From Chlorophyllum brunneum (taxonomy: Eukaryota; Basidiomycota; Agaricomycetes; Agaricales; Agaricaceae): 64,000 nucleotides of DNA. Below, one piece after another: positions 24,287-34,680 of this stretch. The position numbers and the translations under genes are program-made. The notes beneath the pieces were generated by a model. It did no database searches. It was not told the origin of the DNA and worked only from the letters and a program-made list of their open reading frames with translations. The stretch is taken from assembly GCA_963576785.1 (NCBI GenBank), contig OY756143.1, positions 930,001 through 994,000 of the forward strand, written 5' to 3'. Numbering within the stretch: position 1 is the stretch's first letter; each line of letters opens with the position of its first letter.

Positions 24287-25414
24287 TCTTGACTGAGTTG
24301 CACCTTTATCTTACCAACAATTATTCGCAACTTCTTCCTATACTTCCTGGGAATATACAACAGGTTTCAAGGGCATCCTCTACTGAGTGCTCTCGCTTTT
24401 CAAGGGAATCCATTACTGGCATAACAGCGACAAAGCATGATGTGTCTTCATGGTTGCTAGTATTGTCTGGCTGACTAGATGGCAGCCACTTGGTTTAGCT
24501 TCTCTACGGACGGCTTCTCTATAGCCTAGTAGTTGTGACCTTCCATTCCTTCTGGGCCTTCTTTCAACTGGAGTACTTCAGAGGTGGGACACATGGCAGG
24601 CAAGTTTCTCTTTTTCTCAAGAAGGAAACCACAAAGTCGGTCAATAGTGTACATTCTATGAGTGGGTCTTTGTGCTTAGCCCTACTAACTTGAGGGGTAC
24701 TCCAGGTACTGGCAAGCACAGTGTGGGTCCTATGTGACTGATAGCGAGTTATGTTCCTATGCAGCAGATAGGCACTGTGTACAACTCTTCTCAGCTTCCT
24801 GTAACAGCGACAATGGCAATGATGCAGGAAGATGTTATCCTTGTTCAGCGACAATGGCAATGACACAGATAACACTAGGATTCTTGTTCCCTATGCTGAA
24901 ATGACTCAGTAGAAGCTTTGATCTATTGTTACGGATTTGGCTACTAAGGGCAATTGAAAAGGATGTGACCTCTAGGGTATGGCCTTAACACCTATCTCAG
25001 CCAAGTAACTAGATAAGCAAATGTTATCAAACTGTCATTACTCAACCAAGAAATGGGAATCCCATTTATCTCATAGCTCTGAGTGATAAGAGTGAGTAGA
25101 GAATAAGCAGTTAAGCAATCTTCTATTGATTGACAGCAACTGTCAATGAAAACTCTTCTTAGGCAACCAAGAAGGCTATCCCTGTAGAAGATCAAAGCTT
25201 AGGCTTTGACTTCCTAATACAGTTGACTATTTATACTAACTACTTCTTTTCTATAAATACTACAGAGTATAGATAACAAGACTGAAACACATTTCACAAT
25301 GTGAAACTGATAGATATGAAACTCAAGGTGAAACACTACTAAAGATAAATGTGAAACTGATAAAGATGAAATATAGAGCAAAGTGAAACTGATGAAGGTG
25401 AAATGGATGAGTGC
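24287..25414. other. AT-rich stretch, no gene recognised
   Basis: Contains a short direct repeat around CAGCGACAATGGCAATGA (near 24,804 and 24,847) and a GTGAAACTGAT-rich low-complexity patch at about 25,300-25,410. It may include the lost 5' LTR of G2, but no matching partner is in the window. Confidence 0.4.
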
Positions 25415-26045
25415 TTACTCATCCTCAGAGATCTCAGATGATGATGATGAAGATTCATTGGAACAGCTGCAGTCACAAGACGTGCAGGGTGAAGTGGTAG
25501 AGGGCAATGACAATGACGGTAGTGATGGAAGAACTACATTCATAGGATGATCAGAGTCAGATGGTAGGGATGACATAGATGCAATTGGTTCTTCAGAGAG
25601 ATAGAACTCGGGTGACTCGACAAAGGCTCAAGTAGATTGCAATAGTGGATGGGGAGAATTGTTGCTGTCACTACTGGGTACAGTGGGTTTGTCATCTGGT
25701 GATAAGTCTCTAGGTCATATTTCTATGCAATAGATTCCATTGGCAATTTATTGGTGAATGAGTGCTTTGAGTGCTGGACCACGAGTGTACATGTAGGGGT
25801 AGATGTACTGCATAGTTTCTTCAGTAGTTGGTTGTGCTTTCCAACTGTTATTCCAGGTACTGTAGAGGTTGTTCTCAATGGTGCATAAGTAGAGTCCATC
25901 AGTGTCGCATATATGTAAGTATGGTGCATATTTCCAGGCTAGTCAAGGTAGAGAATTGATAACAGTGTCATTGGATCGTAGTGGTGGGACAAGTGGTATT
26001 GCTTCTGGAAACTTGTCATAATCTCTGACGTAGGTTCAAGATTTG
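25415..26045 (-). pseudogene. Decayed ORF of unknown transposon origin
   Basis: One minus-strand frame can be followed for about 210 codons through TGA and TAA stops, from TYVRDYDKFPEAIPLVPP through CTIENNLYSTWNNSWKAQ and YIYPYMYTRGPALKALIH to a serine- and acid-rich end (SSSSSEISEDE, TAA at 25,415). Two of the stops follow the CGA-to-TGA or CAA-to-TAA pattern seen elsewhere in the island. Family not recognised. Confidence 0.45.
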
Positions 26046-26054
26046 GACATAACA

Positions 26055-27306
26055 GTTGTCACTAGAATTGGTGAGATGATTGAGCCTTTTGCCTGTCATG
26101 ATTAAGGCACTTTGGATGCATCGCTTTGCATTGGAGTACACCAATATATTGAGATTGGTGGCTGCTTTGTCCAATAATTCTTTCATGAGTTTGTGTTTTC
26201 TGGTTGATGTGGCAGCTGGGAGGGCTCTGGTAGTGGTAACGAGTAGGATATGGCTCAGGGCTTTGGCTTGGATTTGGAGGTTGTTGATGGCATGGGCAAC
26301 GTATATGAGTCCTTTGGTTGTGGCAGTATAGTGTTTGATCTGGTCTTTGGTGGATTGGGCATCGAGGAGGTTGTTGAGTTCTTGTTTGAACTCTGTGTTA
26401 TTTGCTAGGAAGGGAGTAGGTTTGCATTTGGCATGCATGGTGTATTGTGGAGATAATTGGTGAAGTCTAGGGTGCAGTGGATATAGCATGAGGTGCATTG
26501 GATGTAGTAGTCTCTTGTAATGCAAGGTTTGTTATTCATAATTGTCACTTTTTACCCTCCCTTTTTATAGGTTTCATCCTTGAAATCTTGTCTAAAAATT
26601 CTTGAACTGTCTCCTTAGCATTTTCCAGTTCTGACACATCCTCTCATGTATCTTCCTCAGAGGTATAACCTTTCCAGTATACTAGGAATTGATTTCGCTA
26701 TCCTCTCATATGGTATCCTTGGATCTCTTCTACTTCATATTGTTCTTCATTGTTGATGATCTCGGGCATCAGTGGTGGTGGGGTGTGCTGGCTGTCAAAC
26801 TTGGGTTTCTGATAGGGGGAGAGAAGTCTGCTGTTAAACATATCATATATTGCCCATATTTCAGGTAATTCCAGTTAGTAACTTGTTTTACCTATTTTTG
26901 CTTTTATTCAGAACAGTCCATAGCATTTGTGATCTAGCTTCTTGGTTGGTCTTGTTGTCCTGATGTTGCTTGTTTTGAGCCATACTTGTTTTCCTGAATT
27001 ATACTTATGTTCTGGTTTGGTACTGTTATGTTTCTCCATTTGTATCTGACTATGTTGTAGCATCTTAATCACCTTTTGTCACATGTCTTGTAACTCCTGT
27101 ATTCATTCCGTGATTGTAGGTGCCTTGGTAATGTTTGTTATATCTCCTTTCTAGGAATATTGTCCATAAACTATTTCAAATGGCAAGTATCCAGTAGCTG
27201 TGTGGGTTTTGTCATTGTATTGGAATTCTGCTGTGGCTAGCCATTTTTTCCAGTTGTTCTGCATGTGGTTTATTACATTTCTGAGGTATGTCTCAACCTC
27301 CTGGTT
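26055..27306 (-). mobile_element. Gypsy element G4, 3' part (left half of split copy)
   Basis: Holds the end of the integrase region, the chromodomain stretch and the ORF 3a copy (26,016-26,525, KCKPTPFLANN), all on the minus strand and close to G1. No 3' LTR is present: similarity stops near 26,065. On the right it ends in the 14-bp sequence TCAACCTCCTGGTT (27,293-27,306), which recurs at 37,297-37,310, where the element resumes. Confidence 0.8.
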
Positions 27307-28110
27307 TTTTTTTATTTTTTATTTTTTTTTTAATCAACAATTTATATAGCAGTGCTCAAACGCAGTCTGCATGTACATACATACAAAGGTAGAATGTACA
27401 GAATGTTCAGAGCGAGGAAAGTAAACTATGTATAAACTAACCCCTCGAGACTTGATGCCATCTAGCACGTACACTAGAGAGATGTTTGGTACCTAAGTTG
27501 ATTAGCGAGGAGGAATTCGGAAAGAGAGAGAGTGAGAGAGAGAAATTGATAGAAAGAAACTACCAACTCACAATCACAAGGGGAAACAACAAACGATACT
27601 AGTGTATGGGAGGGCATTTGCCCAGACACCACAGGAGAGATGGATTTTGAATGAAAACTATATATAAAATAGTAGACGAGTGAGGAAGGGAGAGATAGAG
27701 AAATGAATTTGAAGTTCATAACCGGGAGAGCATAAGAAAAAAGAGAAAAAGAAAAGGATTTATGCAGGCGCAGACCCAAACCTCCTTTGGACTTGACGAC
27801 GATGTAACGGGGGTATTGACCCAGCATGGATATGAGGGTGGTCAGGTTCTGGAGGGAAGCTGAACGTGGTAGGGTTACGATGCAAGAAATTGACAAAAGT
27901 CTTGATGGTACCGATGCCAAAGTGATGATTGAAGTTGTAGCAACAATAGAGGATATGCGACCTAGTTTGTACCATTTGATTGTTATAGTGGTGGCATGAT
28001 AGGTCCTCGTTGAGGAAGAATTGAAGTCAATACTCCCCGATCAGGGCATGACATAAGATGGCGCAACACGCTCTTGCGAAGAGCTGAGGCTGGTAACCGC
28101 ATTCTCATAT

Positions 28111-28509
28111 TTAGGGACCAGACTTGATGTGTGACAGTAGAGCAGAGGCCCCATTTACTTGCACCGGGAGGTGAAGGAAGGAGCTACCACTGTATTTCTT
28201 GAATCCAAACATGGCCTGCCATGTATGGATCACTCGTTCGGTGGACTTCTTGCATAGGAAGTCCATGGAGTGAGGGACCCGGTGATTTCGACCCCAGTTA
28301 GGCCAGGCAACTGACTGAATCCAATTGTGCGTGGCTTTTTGTATACCGTATTTGCACTTCGATGGTGTGTGATAGAATGAGAGGCAGTGTTGATCTGACT
28401 TGCTGAACCAAGCCAGGAGTGCCTTCAATGTGAGGATGGATTGTTGCTGGCAGGAGTGCAGTGAACAATCGAGTAGGAGCCGAGAGGCTGCGAGGGAGTC
28501 AGTGAACAC
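28111..28509 (-). pseudogene. Retroposon RNase H domain, second half
   Basis: Begins VFTDSLAASRLLLDCS and continues to PVQVNGASALLSHIK. It is continuous with 34,974-35,189: removing G3 and one copy of its 5-bp duplication joins ATAEYD to QVEHIHVFTDS in one frame. Confidence 0.75.
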
Positions 28510-28532
28510 ATGAATGTGTTCGACCTGGTCGT

Positions 28533-28825
28533 TGTTACGACCTTAGTCTCTGACTCAGGTTGCAAGCCTTTGGATAAAGGAAGGAAGTAGAGAAAGGAAG
28601 AAGGGATGATACGATTGGTAAAGTGTAAGGAATACATCAAGTATTACTACACTTTATATACTAGTAGTGGCGGCTAATAATAATGGAGACAAGTAGACAA
28701 GTCAGATAGGAGGCATAGCCTTTAGAGATGAGACAGGAGATGGAACGAGGAGTGAAACAGGTGTGAGGGTACACGAGGTAACGGGCGCGAGATAGGAATG
28801 ATCGGTCTATCTATAGTTCGTAACA
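28533..28825 (-). repeat. 3' LTR of G3
   Basis: 293 bp, TGTTACG..CGTAACA. Ends with TTCGTAACA where the other LTR has TTCATAACA, one of the three CpG transitions. Confidence 0.95.
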
Positions 28826-28932
28826 ATACCTCCCTTTCAAGCTTCATGTCCTCATGATGCGTATTACTGTAAAGGTCCTTCGTAAAGTAAAACATACGGA
28901 ATTTGGAAAAGGTAGGAAGGCGCAATGAGAAT

Positions 28933-29424
28933 TTACTCGTTCATAGGTATGGCAGCTCCCAGAGCTCTGGCCAAGTCCTTCTTGTTTCCTCCGATGAGAG
29001 GTGTCTTGTCGACACGTCTTAAGCCGATCCAGAGGGGCGTGTGTGGCGGTCCTTCTTTGAATAGGAAGTGGGTGTGGTTATTGTACGTGGTGTTGTCGTT
29101 GGTGTGATTGCTTAGGAGCTTGTGCACTATACTCCTCCAGTATTCGTTGTCCTTTTCGCCTTCCGATTTCAATGTGTTGTATCCCTGTGGTGGATGGAAG
29201 GTTATGGGTGTGATGGGTGGTACTACCGTGGTGAGGATGGTTTGGAGATGGGCTACTTCTTCTTCGATGTTGGGATGGAGTAGTTGATCGGCGGCTGTTG
29301 CTTCTTGTGTCCTTTGTTCGCATTTATGACAGATATGATGTTGGATGGGAAACGGATCATTACTAACGAGTAGTCGGTTAACAATATGGTGGGAGAGATT
29401 TTCTGTGCCCCTTGATTCATACAT
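28933..29424 (-). CDS. G3 extra ORF 3b, unknown function
   Basis: 163 residues starting MYESRGTENL, two codons after the TGA of ORF 3a and in the same frame. It contains CHKCEQ, a histidine- and proline-rich middle, and the conserved block PPQGYNTLKSEG..NEYWRSIVHKLL..PLWIGLRRVDKTPLIGG, matched in G1. No known domain. It could be an accessory or env-position product, but no transmembrane segment is visible. Confidence 0.6.
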   Translation of the reverse strand: MYESRGTENLSHHIVNRLLVSNDPFPIQHHICHKCEQRTQEATAADQLLHPNIEEEVAHLQTILTTVVPPITPITFHPPQGYNTLKSEGEKDNEYWRSIVHKLLSNHTNDNTTYNNHTHFLFKEGPPHTPLWIGLRRVDKTPLIGGNKKDLARALGAAIPMNE

Positions 29425-29430
29425 GTTGAG

Positions 29431-29769
29431 TCATTCGGCTAGGGCTACGAGGATGCTATGCATCCGAGCTCGCATATTGGAGATGACAATTAGTTGCAGG
29501 TCGTTGTTGATCTCGTATAGGTGTCTCTCCAATTGGTCTCTTCTTCCTTCGTCAATGATAAATTGGTTGAGTCTTGGAGTGGCGTCGGATAGGGTATCCA
29601 TTATTTTAGATGCGCCTTCTTGGGTTGCTTTCATTGCTGCACCCAGTAGTATCATGGTGTCTACTAGGGTTTCTCCTTCCACGAGCTCCTCATGGCTGGT
29701 TCTTTCTGGGACGAGTTCATCGAATTCTTTGAGGTAGGGGTATGGAGTAAGTTGGCGTTTGGCGGGCAT
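29431..29769 (-). CDS. G3 extra ORF 3a, unknown function
   Basis: 112 residues (MPAKRQLTPYPYLKEFDELV.., ending VALAE). Charged and helical in pattern. Same place as ORF 3a of G1 and G4 but strongly diverged. A separate frame, MNNRPRIPSNHYTQ.., starts at 29,870 inside the pol stop codon (ATGA overlap) and runs into this one. Confidence 0.55.
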   Translation of the reverse strand: MPAKRQLTPYPYLKEFDELVPERTSHEELVEGETLVDTMILLGAAMKATQEGASKIMDTLSDATPRLNQFIIDEGRRDQLERHLYEINNDLQLIVISNMRARMHSILVALAE

Positions 29770-29866
29770 GGAGTGTTATGAAGATAGTTGGCGAAGTCAA
29801 GGGTGAAGTGGATGCAGCGAGTGATGCGTTGAGTGTAGTGGTTGCTTGGAATGCGAGGTCTGTTGT

Positions 29867-32800
29867 TCATAATTGCTGTTTTTTACCTCCCCTTTTTATA
29901 GGTTTCGTCCTCGAAATCTTGCTCATAAACTCTTGTACTGCTTCCTTGGCGTTTTCCAGATTTGCTTCATCTTCCCATGTATCTTCTTCGGACATATATC
30001 CTTTCCAGTGTATTAGGTATTGTTTTCGTTTTCCCTTTGTGTGGTGTCCTCAGACTTCATCTACCTCGTAGTGTTCCTCATCATTGATTATTTCGGGGAT
30101 CGGTGGTGGTGGAGTGCGCTGGCTGTCATACTCGGGTTTGTGATAGGGGGAGAGGAGTCTGCTGTTAAACATGTCGTGTATCACCCATGTTTCAGGTAGC
30201 TCCAGTCGGTAGCTTGTTTCACCTATTTTCTCTTTTACCCAGAATGGTCCGTATCTCCTATGATCAAGTTTTTTTGTCGGTCTTGTTGTCCTAATATTGT
30301 CTGCTTCAAGCCAAACTTGGCTTCCTGCCTCATACTCGTGTTCTGGTTTTGTGCTGTTCCATTTCTCCATTTGCATCTGGCTCTGTTGTAGCATCTCAAT
30401 TGTTTTTTGGCGCATGTCTTGTAACTCTTGTATTCATTCCGTGATCGCAGGTGCCTTGGATGTGTTTGAGATATCTCCTTTCCATGGATGTCGTCCATAT
30501 ACTATCTGGAACGGTGAATGTCCTGTGGCGCTATGTGTTTTGTTGTTATACTGGAATTCCGCTGTGCTGAGCCATTTTTTCCAGTTGTCCTGCGCATGGT
30601 TGATTACGTTTCTGAGGTATGCTTCGACCTCCTAGTTGATGCACTCTGTCTGACCGTCTGTTTGTGAATGGTATGCTGTGGATAGGTTACGTTGGGTGCC
30701 GGTTGCTCTACAAAGTTCTGCCATGAATTTTGATGCAAACTGTGGTCCTCTGTCACTGATGATCCTGCGGGGTATCCCGTGTTGTCTCCATATATCATCA
30801 CGATAAATATCTCCTAACTCTTCGGATGATAGGGTGGTGTTAACTGCACGTAGTCTAATCATTTTGCTGAAGCGATCAACGATGACAAGTATTGCGTCGT
30901 ATCCATCTGATTCTGGTAGTAGTCCTATCATGTCGATTGATATTTCTTCCCATGGTCCGGTGGGTATTGGTAGTGGATGGAGATGTGTGGTAGGTTGTAT
31001 CCGGAGTATCTTGTTTTGCTGACATATGTCACATCCTTTGATATATCGTTTAACATCATTGCGCATTTGTGGCCACCAATATGTCCTTTTGAGGAGTTCG
31101 ATCATTCTGTGCTGTCCCGGGTGTCCTACGTCCGTTTTGTCATGGTGTTGTTGGAGTATTTCTTGGCGTAACTCGGCGTTTGGTGGTACATATATTCTTC
31201 CTTCAAACATGGGTAATCCATCAGTTTCCCATATCTCCTCTGGTCGTTTCTCCTTTTCTCTTAGCCACTGTGTTTCTCTTCTTTGCTCCTTTCGTAATCG
31301 GTGTTTCAGATCTTCTTCTCCCGATATTTCCCAAATTTGTCTGATCTCGGTGATAGTGTTATCGAATAAGTGGTCGGGTAATAGCGTGATATCTGTGTTA
31401 TCTCTGGTGGTGTCCGTTTTTGCTAGTCTTGATAGCACGTCTGCTTTTGTGTTTGTCTTTCCGGGTATGTGTTTTAGCATGTAGCGATATTCTTGTAGTT
31501 CCAGTTGCCATCTTGCCTGTCGTCCTGTGAGTTGTTGTGGTTTCCTGAAGTATTCTAAGTTCTTGTGGTCCGTCCATATCTCGAATGGTTCATTGGCATC
31601 GAGTAGGTACTGTCTCCATGTTTTGACTGCTTCCCGGATTGCTAGTAGTTCTTTGTCGTAGATTTGGTAGTTTTGTTCTGCCGGTGTCATTGTTCTTGAG
31701 TGAAAGGCGATTGGGTGCCACTGATCATTCTGGTTTTGTGACAGCACCGCTCCTACTCCATATCCCGATGCGTCTACTTCTACCCTGTATTGTCCTTTGT
31801 CTTGAGGCATTGCTAGTACTGGTTCGCTCATAATCTTTTCCTTGATCTTCTCAAACGCCTGTTGTTGTCGTTCTGACCATGACCATTGCGCGTCTTTCTT
31901 CTTCAGCTCGTGTAGGGGTATTGCTATGTTACTGAAGTCTTGTATGAATCGTCGGTAGAAGTTTGCGAAACCCAGGAATTTTTCGACGTCTTTTACGGAT
32001 TTGGGTGTCGGCCATTCTTTTACTGCTTTCACCTTCTCTTCCTCCATTTTGACGCTGCCTTGTCCAACTATAAAGCCCAATATGGGTATTTCCTCCACGT
32101 CGAACACACACTTTGATCGTTTGAAATAGAGTTGGTGCTTGGCTGCAATGTCTAAGAACCGCGTTGTTCTTTTTTCGAGTTCTTCCTGTGTGGTTCCTGG
32201 GATGACAAAATTGTCCATGTAGTTGACAAGCGATCCCTCATGTAACATTTCCCGAAATACTGTGTTCATCATCCTCTGGAAGGTCGCCGGTGAATTACTC
32301 ATCCCGAAGAACATGACCGTAGGTTCGAATAACCCGCTGTTTATTACAAACACTGCCTTCCATTCATCCCCTTCTCTGATCCTGACGTTGTTATATCCCC
32401 AAATGATATCGAGCTTGTTGAATACCTTCGCGTCCTTTAATCGGTCTAGGACTTCGCCTATGAGTGGCAGTGGCGTCTTGTCTTTGATGGTGTGTTCATT
32501 CAGCTTTTTGTAGTCCTGTACCAGGCGTTTTGTTCCGTCCTTCTTTGGTATGAAGAAGCATGGGGTGGCGTAGGGGGATTGTGATGGTCTGATTCATCCT
32601 GAGGTGAGGTTTTCGTCAAGGAATTTCTGTAGTTCCTGCTTCTCCGTTATTGTCATTGGGTAGACCTTGGACTGTAGTACCGGGGGTGCGTCTTCGGATA
32701 GATTTATCTCGTGGTCCCATACTATGTGTTTGGGTAGTTTGTCAAAGTTTTTCTTGTTGAATAGGTGGGTGTATCGTTGGAGGTATGGTGGTAGATCTTC

Positions 32801-33360
32801 ATCGTTCGTCTGGTCTGCCTTTTTCTCTTCAATGTGTTTGCTGATTGTCCGTATTTTCTCGTTGAACCGTATGTTGCTATGTGATATTTTGCAATCATCT
32901 GGGCATCTGGTGAATCGTATAACGTGATTGTTCCAATTGATCTCCGGGTTATGCTTGACCAGCCAGTCATGTCCGAGATATAAGTCCACACTTTCCAATT
33001 GTGTTACTAGAGCGTCGATTTGTTCTGTATGGTTGCCGTTGTTTAATACCAGTTGTGCTTTGTCCGTTATTTCTCCTTTTTTGTTTTCTGTTCCGTCGGC
33101 ATTGATTACCCTGATTGGGGTTTCCAGGGGTTTAGTCGGAATCTGTTCTTCGTCTACCGTTTGTTGTGCTATGCACGTGTGGGTGCATCCGGAGTCTACA
33201 AGGGTTGTGATTTGTCTGCGTCCTTTTCTTGTCTGGATTGTTGAGTCGAGGAAAAGTTCGCGCGTGGAGTTTTGTTTTTGGGGGATCACGTATCATCTAT
33301 TGTGGGCTAAAACAGAAACTCTAGATTTATTGGCTCGCGGGTTTGCGTCTACTCGGAGCC
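29867..33360 (-). pseudogene. pol: G3 pol: protease, RT, RNase H, integrase, chromodomain
   Basis: Protease TLVDSGCTHTC near 33,200. RT from TPCFFIPKKDG through FNKLDIIWGYNN and FFGMSNSPATFQ to YMDNF near 32,210, where the second catalytic Asp is Asn. RNase H: EVDASGYGVG, YDKELLAI, WTDHKNLEYF. Integrase zinc motif: HHDKTDVGHPG..CDICQQNK; core EEISIDMIGLLPE, IISDRGPQF and the region DGQTECIN. C-terminal chromodomain: YLIHWKGYMSEEDTWED. Five stops; where G1 is intact it has CGA or CAG at the same codons. Pol overlaps the end of gag in the -1 frame, so a -1 shift or other bypass is needed. Closest known group by layout: Tf1/sushi-type chromoviruses. Confidence 0.88.
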
Positions 33361-34587
33361 TTCGACAAAATCCTCTTTCTCCTCCATTTCATCTTCCTTG
33401 TTGATCTCTCTGATATGCACTTTCTTGGGTGCTCGGCAGTTCTTCGAGATGTGGCCCTGTTTGCCACAATTATAACACGTTATCTTGGTGTATGTGACTT
33501 TCGTCTTCTTCCTGCAGTATTTAGCGATATGCCCATAGAGGTTGCAGTTGTAGCACCTCGGTTTCCCATTCTGATCGGTGTCTGCTTTTTGTCTTCCTAT
33601 CTTCATGGGTTGTCCTCTACCTCCATAAGTAACTCCGGTGGTGGTTCTGATATCTCCTCGGGTGATGTCCGTTGCTTCATACCCTTGTCCTACTGCAAGG
33701 ATTGTAGTTTTCCATTTGGTGTATGTTGTTGGGACAGAGGTTGTTGGGTAGCCTACTATGGTTCGGATGATATCTGCTCGGGTGTGGCGTTTGAGGAGGA
33801 ATATTGCGTGGGTGTCATCGGTCCCCGCTTGGGCTTTCAATGCCTCGAATTCGATTAAGAAATCTGCCGTGTTCTTCTTCCCTTGTTTGAACGTCTCAAT
33901 TTCTCCTTCTGCTATGGCTTTCCTATTTCCCAAGGAAAATGTGGCTTCTATTTCCTTTGTAAAATCATCCCAATCTGGCGTTTTCTTGTTCTGGATGGCT
34001 TGGAGTTGCGTGTTGGCGTAAGGGCCTGCTAGCCCCCCTTTCATTCTTGCCAAAATTGCTACTATTTTCTGTTCTTCTTCTTCTATCTTGTTAAACATCA
34101 GCCATAAGGATATGGCTCTCCACCAATCATCGAATCTGGTTCTATCCCCATTGAAATATCCTGGTCCCGGGGCTAGGTTTTTTGGGATGTTGACTTCTTC
34201 TGTCATTTCTGATTCTGTTTCTGGTTCGCTGTGTTTGTTTGCATGGGTCTCGGTGATTTCGTTATCAGCTGTGGCGTCGGCGACTTCTATGTCGATTTCT
34301 TCTTCAGATGCGGCTAGTTCCTCGTCTGTACCGTGTTCGGATTCTTTCTCGTAGGTCTCGGCGATATCTATATCGGATGTGTTCTCGGCGACTTCTATGT
34401 CGAATTCGGTTTCGAATAGAGCTGTACTTTCGTCTACGCTGTGTTCGGATTTCTGCCATTTAAGACCTTCAGGGATTTCTGATTCGGTTGATCGTTTAGA
34501 TCCTGTTGCTATAGGTGAACCCTGGATGTCGGTTGGTCTCGGGGCTCTGTATCTTCTTGGTGTTCTCGATGAGCTACTGTTGCTCAT
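33349..34587 (-). CDS. gag: G3 gag, intact
   Basis: 412 residues, open throughout. N-terminus serine/arginine-rich (SNSSSSRTPRRYR), then an acidic repeat-like region (DIEVAENTSDIDIAETYE..), a capsid-like region (FNGDRTRFDDWWRAI, LARMKGGLAGPYAN, KAIAEGEIETFKQGKKNTADF), and two full CCHC knuckles, CYNCNLYGHIAKYC and CYNCGKQGHISKNC. Ends EDFVEGSE; the last codons overlap the pol frame. Confidence 0.9.
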   Translation of the reverse strand: MSNSSSSRTPRRYRAPRPTDIQGSPIATGSKRSTESEIPEGLKWQKSEHSVDESTALFETEFDIEVAENTSDIDIAETYEKESEHGTDEELAASEEEIDIEVADATADNEITETHANKHSEPETESEMTEEVNIPKNLAPGPGYFNGDRTRFDDWWRAISLWLMFNKIEEEEQKIVAILARMKGGLAGPYANTQLQAIQNKKTPDWDDFTKEIEATFSLGNRKAIAEGEIETFKQGKKNTADFLIEFEALKAQAGTDDTHAIFLLKRHTRADIIRTIVGYPTTSVPTTYTKWKTTILAVGQGYEATDITRGDIRTTTGVTYGGRGQPMKIGRQKADTDQNGKPRCYNCNLYGHIAKYCRKKTKVTYTKITCYNCGKQGHISKNCRAPKKVHIREINKEDEMEEKEDFVEGSE

Positions 34588-34667
34588 ATACTGTCGTCCT
34601 GGTCGGAGGCTATTATTCCAAGCCTAGCTACGAATAGTGGTACCTCTCTTACAAGGTGAGTCGAATG

Positions 34668-34679
34668 ACACTTTACCAA
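34668..34679 (-). promoter_or_regulatory. Self-priming primer-binding site of G3
   Basis: Sense strand TTGGTAAAGTGT, one base from the 5' LTR edge. It is the exact reverse complement of ACACTTTACCAA in the LTR (34,763-34,774), which begins about 34 nt downstream of TATATAA, where transcription should start. Confidence 0.7.
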
Positions 34680-34680
34680 A

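Noticed and set aside
24927..26054. A ~1.1 kb LTR running from TGTTACGG to CATAACA
   Set aside because: Flanking 5-mers (TCTAT and GTTGT) do not match, there is no second copy, and a decayed ORF runs inside it.
29425..33300. Many TGA codons in pol and ORF 3, suggesting a reassigned or read-through UGA code
   Set aside because: In pol the same codons are CGA or CAA in sister copies, host genes use TGA as a normal stop, and TAG/TAA stops also occur. CpG decay explains them; only the ORF 3a/3b TGA is left open.
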